A stretch of DNA of 64,000 nucleotides from Bursaphelenchus xylophilus (Eukaryota > Nematoda > Chromadorea > Rhabditida > Aphelenchoididae). Made by a program: the position numbers and the translations under genes. Position 1 is the stretch's first letter, and each line of letters starts with the position of its first letter. Under the pieces are notes generated by a model. The model had not been told where the DNA came from. It was given only the letters and a program-made list of their open reading frames with translations, and made no database searches. The stretch lies in NCBI GenBank assembly GCA_904066235.2, contig CAJFCV020000002.1, positions 1,364,001 through 1,428,000 on the forward strand, in the 5' to 3' direction. Positions 1 to 10,021 of the stretch are shown piece after piece.

Positions 1-50
1 ATTTGTGACGAAACGCCACATTGATTAGATCTTGGTCAGCGAATAGATTC
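1..50 (-). pseudogene. Possible UDP-glucuronosyltransferase fragment at the left edge
   Basis: On the minus strand the first bases read LNLFADQDLINVAFRHK. This resembles the conserved UGT segment (P)LFADQ followed three residues later by N-V/A, seen in the complete UGT at 50.0-52.2 kb as LPLFADQEFNAGVAERKG. No flanking UGT exon continues inside the window, so this is either a decayed remnant or the edge of a gene to the left. The match is short and could be chance. Confidence 0.3.
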
Positions 51-440
51 AAACTATGCTGAATTTACGTGAGCTGACAAAAAAGTAATCGTTGAACTTT
101 TTAAAAATTGGAAATTAAAATTATTAGAGCGTCCAAAAAAGCCAAAAAAATTAACAATAAATTAAATTTCCCCCATGTGGGTGTAAATTAAGTTCATCGA
201 CTAACTAATCCGTTCAATCAACAGTAGTAGTGTTGAAAGGTCAAAGAATAAAAAGGAAGTGCCAAGAAAACATGATCTCCATAAAAAAATTTAAGATTCT
301 ATAGCAGAATTGCGTGATATAAGTTATAATCTAGCTAATGTAGCTTTTAGTAAAAGTCAAAAATCACAACCTGACGGCTATACAGAGTAAAAGATGACAT
401 GGACAAATCTGAAATTTGGGAAAAGCCAAGGTAAGTTTCA

Positions 441-896
441 TTAAAAAATAGACGTGTCATCGCGCCTGCGGTTGCCTGTAGTTGGCAGCGAAGAGATTAA
501 CTTGGAAACCTGAGAGTGCCAAAGGTCAGTACTTTCTGCTGTGAAGACTGTATCACCACCCTGATAATGACTTTTTTTAACTTTTTTAATTGCAGCTCGT
601 AAAAATATCCCAAAAAAGATTTCTTTTTTATCTGTCCGTCCCTCCGCATTTTCCATAATCCCTCGCAAAAAGGTCATCGAATTTCCCAGCGACCGTTGCA
701 AAGTGTGAGCTAAGATTTTGAAAAATCTTGGCTTTCTGGCATGTCTAGTGTATGCAAGATTCTTAAAAACATCCGTTGCGTTCCAATCGCCTCTCTGAAA
801 ATGCTCTTCTCCTGATAAGCATTTCATTGATTCCATTGTTATAAAAATAAAACAGGCAAAAATTGTAAACCGCCACGTCCAAAAGCACACTAGCAC
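441..896 (-). CDS. Possible small secreted protein, unrecognised
   Basis: This is an open frame of 151 codons. It starts with a hydrophobic stretch (FTIFACFIFITMES) that could act as a signal sequence and continues with a Lys/Arg-rich body. No family is recognised and no splice structure around it supports it. A second overlapping frame at 763-981 is equally open. It may be chance; transcript data would be needed to call it a gene. Nothing else is visible between 51 and 1403. Confidence 0.18.
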   Translation of the reverse strand: MLVCFWTWRFTIFACFIFITMESMKCLSGEEHFQRGDWNATDVFKNLAYTRHARKPRFFKILAHTLQRSLGNSMTFLRGIMENAEGRTDKKEIFFGIFLRAAIKKVKKSHYQGGDTVFTAESTDLWHSQVSKLISSLPTTGNRRRDDTSIF

Positions 897-1403
897 TATA
901 CTTTCCGGACCCTTTGGACAATAAATCCTTCGTCCAAAAGTTTATCCGAACCGCACATAACCATACCCGTCCCAAGTCCATTCAAGGTAATCCTAGCTAC
1001 GTAATCCTCTCGTCATCGTCATTGGGCAGGAAAAAACAAAATTAATTCTAATCTCCCACTTTCCTCCCTTTATATACACGAACAAAAATAGCGTCTTCGC
1101 GGCTAAGACGGTTATCACAATCGATCGAGGAAGGCGCCAAATGGTACACATTTTTGATCCGAGTGTTTAAACATGACTCATCGAAAACTCCATGGAAAAG
1201 ATTTAGGAACCCCTCGGGAGTTCGGTCTGATATAGCCCAGATATCGCGGGATTAAACCGGGATATGTGTTTGGGAAAGGATGCAAAAGTTTCAGCGACCC
1301 ACATCACAAACCAAACGTTGAAATGTCCGCCTACGTCAAGGGGATTATGGGGAAAACAATGGATTGTGTTGGCTGCCACTTGGTACGGGCCTTATCGATA
1401 AAA

Positions 1404-2892
1404 TATACTCCCCGTACAATGTTTTGACCCCCCTCCTAACTCGGCCCAAAGTGTACCAATTGGGACCAAATTTGGTATGTAGTCTACTCACAGGCTAGTA
1501 ACAAAAAATAACATAGCAAGACATACCTTATGGTTGAATTCCAAAATCCAGGGGCAATTTTCAAAAATCACCTTAAAAAATCGAGGAAAAAGTTTTGACC
1601 CCCCTTAAAAAAAAGTTAGATATCGCCAGCGGATGCCACCCGAACCTATCGTAATCGACGTCCCATGCCTGAATACAGGTTAATAAATGGTTTTCCGTTG
1701 AACACTTCGTTGCATTTGAGGATTCAACGCGTTAAACCGTTTTTGATGTAGAGCTGCCTAAAATGGTAAAAATCATGCCCTAGCGTTTCCAAGAGCTCTA
1801 AATTGGGTTTAGATTATGTGATTTAGACCTGTATTTACCTTCTGCTTTCAATAAAAGTGCATGATGGCCTGGCGGTGTAGATTCGGCAGACACCCTCTTG
1901 TCAAGCCTTGGTGAGCCATTTGCTCTTTGACTCAAGGTCGAGATGTGTTCGTTAGGTCCTCAATGTAATTCTGACACTCCTATTTGCTCTCAGTAATGTA
2001 AAATGTTTCGATTTGACACGTTTTGTAATGGTTTTCATTCACCTTAATCTTGAGTCTCCCGTTACTGTAGATGCCTCCGAGTACGATGACATCCTCACCG
2101 CACATTTGGCGTTTCATACGTCTCCACTGAGTATGGCGGGTGCTGTAGCGTCTTATATTACCTGGTTCATCAAATGAAAGCCGTTTTTGGCGGCTAAAAA
2201 TCCATTTGAAAAACGCGGGTTTTTCGTTAAGGTGCAGATCGGCGAAGTTACGCCTGCAAACCATATGAAACCGTGTCAGCGGGAGTTTATTCTTTGTTTG
2301 AGAGTAAATAGGAGTCTCAGGATTACATTGAGGACCTAACGACCACATCTCGACCTTGAGTCAAAGAGCAAATGGTTCACCAAGGCTGGGCATGACAACA
2401 GGGTATCTGCCGAATCTACACTCCCAGGCCACCATGCACTTTTATCGAAAGGAGAAGGTAAATACAGGTCTAAATCACAAAATATAAACCCAATTTAGAG
2501 CTCTTGGAAAACGCTAGGGGAAGATTTTTACCATTTTGGGCACCTCTACATCAAAAACGGTTTAACGCGTTGAATCCTCAAATGCAACGAAGCATTCAAC
2601 GGAAAACCATTTATTAACCTGTATTCAGGTATGGGACGTCGATTACGATAGGTTCCGGTGGCTTCCGCTGGCGATACCTAACTTTTTTTAAGGGGGGTCA
2701 AAACTTTTTCCTCGATTTTTTAAGGTGATTTTTGAAAATTGCCTCTAGATTTTGAAATTCAACTATAAGGTATGTCCTGCTATGTTATTTTTCGTTACTA
2801 GCCTGTGAGTAGACTGCATACCAAATTTGGTCTCAATTGGGACACTTTGGGCCGAGTTAGGAGGGGGGTCAAAACATTGTACGGGGAGTATA
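1404..2892. mobile_element. Tc3-like (Tc1/mariner) element with ~590 bp terminal inverted repeats
   Basis: The outer sequence TATACTCCCCGTACAATG reappears in reverse complement at the right end. The two arms (about 1404-1993 and 2298-2892) match as inverted repeats along nearly their full length with scattered mismatches. The ~305 bp core holds a transposase remnant. TA dinucleotides flank both tips, as expected for Tc1/mariner insertion. C. elegans Tc3 is the known precedent for inverted repeats of several hundred bases, though its arms are shorter. The core is too short for a full transposase, so the copy is an internal deletion derivative and non-autonomous. Confidence 0.8.
1980..2348 (-). 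pseudogene. Tc3-like transposase remnant
   Basis: The 122-codon open frame contains a stretch reading KWIFSRQKRLSFDEPGNIRR, followed about 25 residues later by VIVLGGIYSNGRLKI. This lines up with the Tc1/Tc3 transposase segment whose hallmarks are (F/I)FSDE(K/S)xF-x-DGPDG and then GGGxVMVWGAF-x-x-x-G-x-L. In that family the first catalytic Asp lies in the FSDE motif; here the positions read S-R-Q-K, so that residue is gone. The N-terminal DNA-binding domain, the second Asp region and the DD34E glutamate region are absent. The frame runs into both inverted-repeat arms. It is a dead remnant. Confidence 0.7.
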
Positions 2893-5800
2893 CTTAAGTG
2901 ATTATGCAGGGAAATTAAAGTAATTTGGGGGAAATTGGTTGTTTATAAAGAAGGGTACACCTTGAGAAAGAAATTGAATAATGATGTATGATGAGTGATT
3001 CGGATTCGAATTTCGTTTGGCAACCTAAGGCAATCCTAGAAATGAGATCATCATCGGAAAACGGAAGCTTGATCTATCCTGTACTGCTACTGTATTCTCA
3101 TCACGTCATTTGGTAGTAAAAACACGTCATTTTTGAACAAAAAGAATGACGGGTGCAGCAGGTACATACCACTATTTCGCAGCTGAGTTATAGTATGAAA
3201 CTGTAAGTAGAGGAAAAAAAGAACGGTATGTTTTGCACTTCGGTATGTTACAAGCCAAATATACATGTATAAATAAACAACCGTCCAGTCCCCACTGTAT
3301 TATGACATCATGATTTTTTCTCTCCGAAACAGTAACGCTGAAGAACAAGCGACCTCATGAAACAAAGCACAATGTACGGGGAAATGATCGCATATAAAAA
3401 AGACTGGTCACAGATTAAAATGTGAGGGTGCTCTTTGCTACAGGGCTGCATATAATATATGGATGATCTTTCAAAGGTTGCGGTCAAAGATTTTTACATT
3501 AAAGGCAATGTTCGACAAGGTTTAATCAAGCTAACGGGCATTTCCTGTTTCTGAAAGACTCATCTGCGTGCTTCGAGGAAGTCCTGTTGCAAAAACTGAA
3601 ATCTACAACTAGGGACTTGTGAACTTAAAAATTATCAGCAGAGATATTCAACTCGATTTTTGTAAGGCACTATGCAACGTGAGGAAGCAGAAAAAAGTTT
3701 TTTTTTGATTTTAGCTTTCCGATCTTGCCTGGGAAAAGTATAACATCTTTTGTAGGACAACATTTTGCAATGCCTTAATAAAATTACTAGTCCGTTCGCA
3801 AAGTCACTGGAGTGATTTTTGCTACATTTTCGGCCTTGAAATCCTGTAGGTCTGAAAAGTGCAAGCTAACATTTTTAATTAATGAAAATTGGCACTAACA
3901 TAAGTTGCGACATTACTAACCCACGCGTTTCACGATCTCTTCTATCCAAAGCAAAACACAAACGAAATCTGAAGAACGCCCAATAACAGAATTATCTTTA
4001 ACTTGCCATAATTCAATTTTCCACATCTCCCCAAAAAGGATCCCACAGCGGATTATCGGCCCAAGACAAATGCCAAATATATACATCAACAGGGCTTGGG
4101 AGGGCGAAAGTTTCGAAAGCGGAATGCGAAAAATATTACGAAAAGGGGCAAGACGATTAAGGAAATTGTCGGAGGGTGGAACACCGGAATGGAAGGAGGA
4201 AACGCAGGAAAAAGAAAAGAAAAGTTTAAAAGTTCGATTGGAGGGGGGAAATGTGGGTTATGGAGAAATGTAGGCATGTTTCTCAACTTTATCAAAAGAA
4301 ATATGAAACAGTTTACAATATTATCAGCCAAATTTTTTAACATAAACGAATACCAGTCCGTTAACAAAGTCGCTGAAGGGATTTCGGCGACATTCACTGT
4401 GCCAAAAAGACAGTGTGCAAGGTACAGCCCAAAAAAGCCAAAAATTGCACAGTGCAAAATGAACTTGCTTGTTCTCACAGACTAAATCATTCTAACGACT
4501 TTAAAAACGGACTAGAAGTTGCTGCCTCCTTTTATTTTCAACTAGAGATTAAAGGATTTTAATTTGAAAAATTTAATTAAAACGCTTTTGCCAAAAATGT
4601 TCTTTTACGTAAAATACAAAGGAGTTTTAAATTTCATTAAAAAAAGCAACAGCTAGACCTTTATTAGTACAAAGTGCGACACTTAGACAGAGCTTCCTTA
4701 AATTCTTCATAGATGATATTTCCATCCCACACATCAGCCGACGATAATTTTAGCCCACGCTTTCCAGGTGCAGCCATTTATTAATCGGTCTAAGAATGTT
4801 GACAAAAAATAGGTGGGTTTATTAGCAAGATTTTTTCAGATTAGACGAAAATATTTGTCATAAGCTTCATTCTTTTATCCTCAAGATCGGAGACTGTTGG
4901 CAATTTCAGTCTGTGAAGCTGTCAATATTTTAATCGTCTTTCCGGCAGCCTAAAAACTCTGAAGACTTCGATACGGTCAATCCAGAAAAACACGATGACA
5001 AAAGTAGAGGCGTGAGACTATACAACATTTAGAAGATATTACGCCACATCTTAGAGCATGTGATCCCATGCGATTTCAAGTACGAAATAATTGTGTTATT
5101 ATGCATAAGAAGGACTGTTTTCGCTACGGGAGCAAAGAAAGAATTTTCGAAAAACGCTTGCTCGAAAAAATACAATTTTTTGTGGCAACTTCCAAAGCTA
5201 GTGCAGCATGTTTAGGTATTCTGTTCGAATCATGAGAGCTTGTTTAGTGTGACTCCGCTATCAGCAGATGATAAGTCACTTCTACGGTAATACAAACACC
5301 AGAATTTTTTGAGTGAACTAATGCTTAAACGTCGCTGAATTATCGTAGGCTGCACAGACTATAAGAAGCTCTAATTTCAGCGTAGGACTTATCTTTTTTT
5401 CTACTCAAGCATGACAGAAGATGTGGCGCTAAAGAAAGACCTTATACGTAAGTATCCAAAAGATAGATTGGAGCGATTCATTAACAACTATACACCCCGA
5501 ATGTGTTCCTGGTTCCTATACACACACTCAAAAGTAATGCTCAAAAATGTAGTAAACATTAGTTACGTGCTATTTATATATGTCAAAAGTTTTTAGTGAA
5601 AAAAACGTGGAGGTTCTTGGAATTATTTATTTTTGGGGTGTTTACATGTGAGATTAGAAAGCTATTCATAAATTCAGATCTCGCTCGTTTTTTTACATAG
5701 TAAGAAATTATCTCATCGTCTCACATACTACGTATGTATTATACACGCAAATTGCGCTGTAGGCGATATTAAAGGCAACTTTATGTATCTGCAGCCTTTC

Positions 5801-6844
5801 AGCTACATTCGAAGGGAAATTGCGAGAATTGGCACCCACCTCCGTTATTTTCAGTAGCCATATATGGCCATAGAGTTCTTTAGGCTAAAAGATAAAAGAA
5901 GTCTGGCAAGAAACAGTTCTTCTTTTAGTCATCGGGTCTGAATTTACTGTGTTGCAAAAAAAGGTTGACGGATATGTCAGCTCTGGCTGTAAAGAGTAAG
6001 CTAGAAGCTTCAATGAAGCTGTATTGGCAAAATCAGGGCAGAAGAAAAGAAGATTGGATTTTCGAGTTTTTCAACTGCTCTATTGTCAGTCTATCGGGAA
6101 AATAATGAGATCAATCGCGTCGCTGAAGCGAAAAAAATTGATTTTGTTTGATTTTTTCGGCGACAATGCATCTTCCCAACAGACTGACACTGATACAGTA
6201 ACCATATTTAAATGCGGCAGAAATACAGGAAAGCCACTTTGATCCATATTTTTTCGCCCTTTAACCCATCAAAAACACTTATGAAAGCAACAACTACAAT
6301 ACAAATTCCTCCAAAATACATCCACAACAGCAAACAAAAGTTCTCAGCACTTTCCTCCTCCAAGAACACAAAGTTTTTTCTGCCACCAACCCCTTAATTA
6401 GTAATTACAATATATCCACTTCACACCACTCCTGTTGCGCCTTTTCGAAAGCTTTTAAAAGGCGATAAAAATGCAGGAAATGACGTTATCTGAAATAGGA
6501 ATTGGCAACGAAGATGAATTCCGAAAGTGGCGGCCTTTTGTAACGTTTATAAGCGATCACGTGCGGCGTCGAAAAATCGAGATGGCCAGATATTTTCGGG
6601 CGATTAAATTCCCGGATATGAGTCAGGGACGGGCAGTTCAGACGGCTGATAATCAGTGTTGTTTTTGATATTTGCATCATATGCATGATGAAATTCGATG
6701 GTGGATACTGTAGAGTATATAAAAGATTACTGTAGATTAACAATCAGTATTTTTTTTGATGACAAATCCACATTCAAATTCATATTTACTCCAAAATATC
6801 CAAATCAGCTCTTCAATGAACTCCTTCATCGCCATTCTCCCGCT
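2893..6844. other. Long stretch without a supportable gene
   Basis: Only short, overlapping open frames occur here. The pair at 4086-4485 is open on both strands because of purine/pyrimidine bias. No exon chain, domain or RNA gene could be supported. One GCACNGTGC palindrome occurs at 4447. Confidence 0.5.
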
Positions 6845-7555
6845 TCACGTCCCACCAGGGCCCTTCGAGAAAACCGGAACACTCAAAGTTTCCGAATCGA
6901 CCCATTTGTCATCGAAAAGAACAGCAGCATGTTCCACGCCAGTATCAGGTCCAAATTCGATCAATAAACTGTCATTGTGAGCGATTGGCTTCTAAAAAAA
7001 CACCAGGACATTGAGGTTGTAAAATACGTACTGTCCCATGTAAAAATATGTAAAATAAGACAGAAAAAGTTCGTACCGGTCGATGGATGACAACGTAAGC
7101 CTTTTCGAAAGGCTTGATGAAGCCGGAGAGCGGAGTCACAGTGAAGATTTTGGAAGATGGAGGCCGGATTTTGAAGCAGAGCTGCTTCGCGCAGGTATTG
7201 ATAATGAAGAGAGTCACGAAGAATTGCCGTGGGTCGAACTGAAAAAAAAAATACAAAGGATTCAAAAATATTTTTTTTCACTTGGCCGTCGAAAAATTTA
7301 CAGTAACTCGGGCGCAGCTTGGAAGAATTAGAAAAAATCATTTTTTAAATTTTTCAAAGACAGGAAATGCTCAAAAAAGGTCTAAAATTGCCAATAATCC
7401 GACAAACTCACAACGATTTGGGTCGGTTTCACCTGAATTGAATAGTTCAAGTCCTGTTGCATGCTCTTGATATAGGAGCGGGGAGCGCCGACCATCCCTC
7501 TTGGCTTCCTCTTGTTTTCCACCGCCTTCGGCTTCATCTTGACTTCATTGGGCAT
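6845..7555 (-). CDS. MSP-domain protein, 150 aa
   Basis: Three exons (7555-7412, 7238-7077, 6991-6845) join in phase 0 with GT-AG junctions to give 150 aa. After a basic N-terminal tail (MPNEVKMKPKAVENKRKPRG) comes an immunoglobulin-like MSP fold: YSIQVKPTQIV, FDPRQFFVTLFIINTCAKQ, LCFKIRPPSSKIFTVTP and SGFIKPFEKAYVVIHRP. This matches the family pattern of P-x-x-I-x-F, L-x-I-x-N, F-K-I(V)-x-x-x-x-P, V-x-P-x-x-G-x-I-x-P. The last exon gives a ~49-residue tail ending SVPVFSKGPGGT. Single-domain MSP-like proteins are abundant in nematodes, with roles in sperm cytoskeleton or VAP-like tethering. Which applies here cannot be told. The gene sits in an otherwise repeat-filled region. Confidence 0.72.
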
Positions 7556-7689
7556 TTTTGGCGATGAAGAGGAACACCGCCGATCAGAGTAGGAGAACAG
7601 CAACAAATGAGTTTCAATAGTTTTGTTCGAAAGAGTACAAAAAGAGTTCGACAAACAAATGTGTGTATTTTGAAGGCAACTTTTCAAAT

Positions 7690-8125
7690 TCACAGAGGAG
7701 GTACCCCAAGTGCGACGCTCAGATTTTGATGAAACTTGGCACAAATTTAGAGTAATTTTTTCTAAAATACATACGAGACTCCTAGCTCGCGTTTTGCAGA
7801 AACAACCGAGATTTTTAGATCGAAAGTGGGTGAAAATTTGACGCTTTTTGCCGAATTTCGGCACGAAAAGTTTCGTGCCTTTTTCTACCATAGAGGTTAA
7901 TGTTTCCACAAAAAATAAATTTTTTTCCGCACGGAACTAGCGAAGATATGACCAAAAAGCGTTTTTCTCTCTGCCCCATCTCCACGTTTAGTGTACTCTC
8001 TCGGCGGCAAAGATCGTCCAATATCTCGGCGGCGCCTGCAAAGCGCGAAATAAAACTTTCAGGAACTTATATTTGGTCTATTCCCGACATGTGTGCAAAA
8101 TTTAAAGAAGATCTGACCCTTGTAA
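7690..8125. repeat. Dispersed palindromic repeat, copy 1
   Basis: It begins near CCCCAAGTGCGACGCTCAG and ends near the phrase GTGTGCAAAATTTAAAGAAG. Internal landmarks are CTAGCTCGCGTTTTGCAGAA, GCCAAT-free AT-rich spacers, and AATATCTCGGCGGCGCCTGC. The same landmarks occur in reverse complement at 9112-9546 and in the same orientation at 8655-9100. Chance open frames over it are not genes. Confidence 0.7.
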
Positions 8126-8654
8126 ATTGAACCCTCAAGTGATATGTAAATTTTCCATTTCTCCTGTTCTTTTTTCCAACAACCCTCGCGGTTGCTAATT
8201 TCCGGCCCTCCGAACAAACACAAATATTATGGCTGGTTCGTTTTATCGGATAAATAACTTCCCTCCTCTCCCTTTAATTCAAACTTGGACCTTTTCGTGA
8301 AACAGCGCCGGAACAGTGTGATTTATATGACCCTTTTGATTGGCAAAACAAATGAGTGGAAGAGGGGTATCCGAAAAAGATTGGCCTCGGGCAAAAAACG
8401 ATAAAGTCTTCCAAGGCTTTGATTTTCGAATTATACTTCGTTTTATTGAACTTTGTCCGGCTTGCGGGTAATAAAGATGATTTTGGAGGTGGGATTTGAA
8501 ACGATGAGTGAAACCGGAGATTTTTTGGGGCTTGATTTATAAATTTCTGGGAACCACGTGATAGGAAATAGCGCTTATTTATTGTTTACCTGCTTTATTA
8601 TTTAGAAGCCTAAAAGTTCTAAAAATAGCAACCCATAAATCTTGATGAAAACGT

Positions 8655-9100
8655 GAGGTATTTTACAATGAAATCCTCAAACTACGACACTCAAATTTTA
8701 TCGAAACTTAGCAGCGATATAGACTGTTTTTTTAAGACTGCGCGTTGCGGAAACAACCCAGATTTGTAATTCTTTTTGCGAGCTTATCTATAAAAAACTT
8801 TATGTCTTATTTTTACCGAAGCAAAGTTACACCGAAAAATAAATTTTTCCGGTTGAAATTAGCCAAAAACTATATAGGCCAAAACACATTGCTCTTTGTC
8901 CGCATTTTTACGGCATTTTTCTCACTAACAGAGATAGTTGCATTTATCAGCTATTTCTGCAAAGCGCGAGCTAAAATTTTCAGAAACTAACATGTGTTTA
9001 CATAGGCTTATCCCAAATGTGTGCAAAATTTTAAGAAAAGCCCTCATTGCAAACACCTTTTTTGCTAGAAAACTGTACACGTTACAAGTTGTCATATTTT
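8655..9100. repeat. Dispersed palindromic repeat, diverged copy 2
   Basis: Same order of landmarks as copy 1: a CTACGACACTCAAATTTTAT start, a GCGCGTTGCGGAAACAACCC segment, and GCAAAGCGCGAGCTAAAATT near the end. It lies head-to-tail with copy 1 and is more diverged. Confidence 0.6.
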
Positions 9101-9111
9101 CTCCTTACAGA

Positions 9112-9546
9112 AGTACTCCAAGTGCGACGCTCAGATTTTCTTTAAATTTTTCACACGTGTCGGGTATAGACTAAATATCAATTCCTGAAAGTTTTAGCTC
9201 GCGCTTTGCGGGCGTCGCCGAGATATCGAACGACATTTGCCGCCGAGAGAGCACGCTAAATGTGGAGAGCGGTCAGAGAGAAAAGCGCTTTTTGGCCATA
9301 ACTTTTGCAGTTTCGTGCGGAAAATTTTGATTTTTTGTAGAAACATTACTCTTGACAGTTGAAATAGGCATGAAACTTTTCGTGCCGAAATTCGGCAAAA
9401 ATTCCAAAATTTTCCCCGACTTTCGATCTAAAAATCTCGGTTGTTTCTGCAAAGCGCGAGCTAGCATTCTTGAATATATATTAGAAAAAATAATTCTAAA
9501 TTTGTGCCAAGTTTCATCAAAATCACAGTGTCGCACTTGGAGTACT
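9112..9546. repeat. Dispersed palindromic repeat, inverted copy 3 with short terminal inverted repeats
   Basis: It starts AGTACTCCAAGTGCGAC and ends with the exact reverse complement GTCGCACTTGGAGTACT, so this copy has clean 17-bp terminal inverted repeats. Its interior is the reverse complement of copy 1 (7690-8125). It is a non-autonomous MITE-like unit without coding capacity. Confidence 0.7.
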
Positions 9547-10021
9547 CCCCTGTTAATCACATTTTAAAATACGTTTTCTCATGCTGACATTTTTATCTTC
9601 AGCACATGAAACTCATCTCAAAACATTCCTTTTCGATTTATAAAACATTGATGTATTATATTATTTGTCATCCTCCGATTTCTATTTTCATTTGTCTCCA
9701 AAATCCCCTTGAGGATACTCACAATACAAGCTCGCCTCCTCCTCCTTTCTTGCTCTTCGTATGACTTATTTGTCTTGTCAAAAAATTACGGAAGACGCCT
9801 TTAAAGATTGCGAAAAATTTTCCGATTTTTATGGTTTGACACTTTCGTAAACCCTCAAAATAACTCCCCTGAAGGCTTGTATTTTACTTCCTAAAAATTT
9901 GTCTACTGCTTATCGGAGATTTGTCACTTTTTTTACGAAACTTTGGATACAAAAAATTTCGAAAATAATGTCCATGCAAATCCCAAAAGATCAAAATTTG
10001 AATATTGGCAGACGCAAGGCA

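Noticed and set aside
4086..4485. Overlapping ~130-codon open frames on both strands
   Set aside because: Both are open because of purine-rich, stop-poor sequence. The composition is low-complexity and no splice sites or domains support either.
7815..8130. Open frames over the palindromic repeat, and similar ones at 8745-9174 and 9273-9567
   Set aside because: The same words appear in repeat copies on both strands, so the frames are repeat-derived and not genes.
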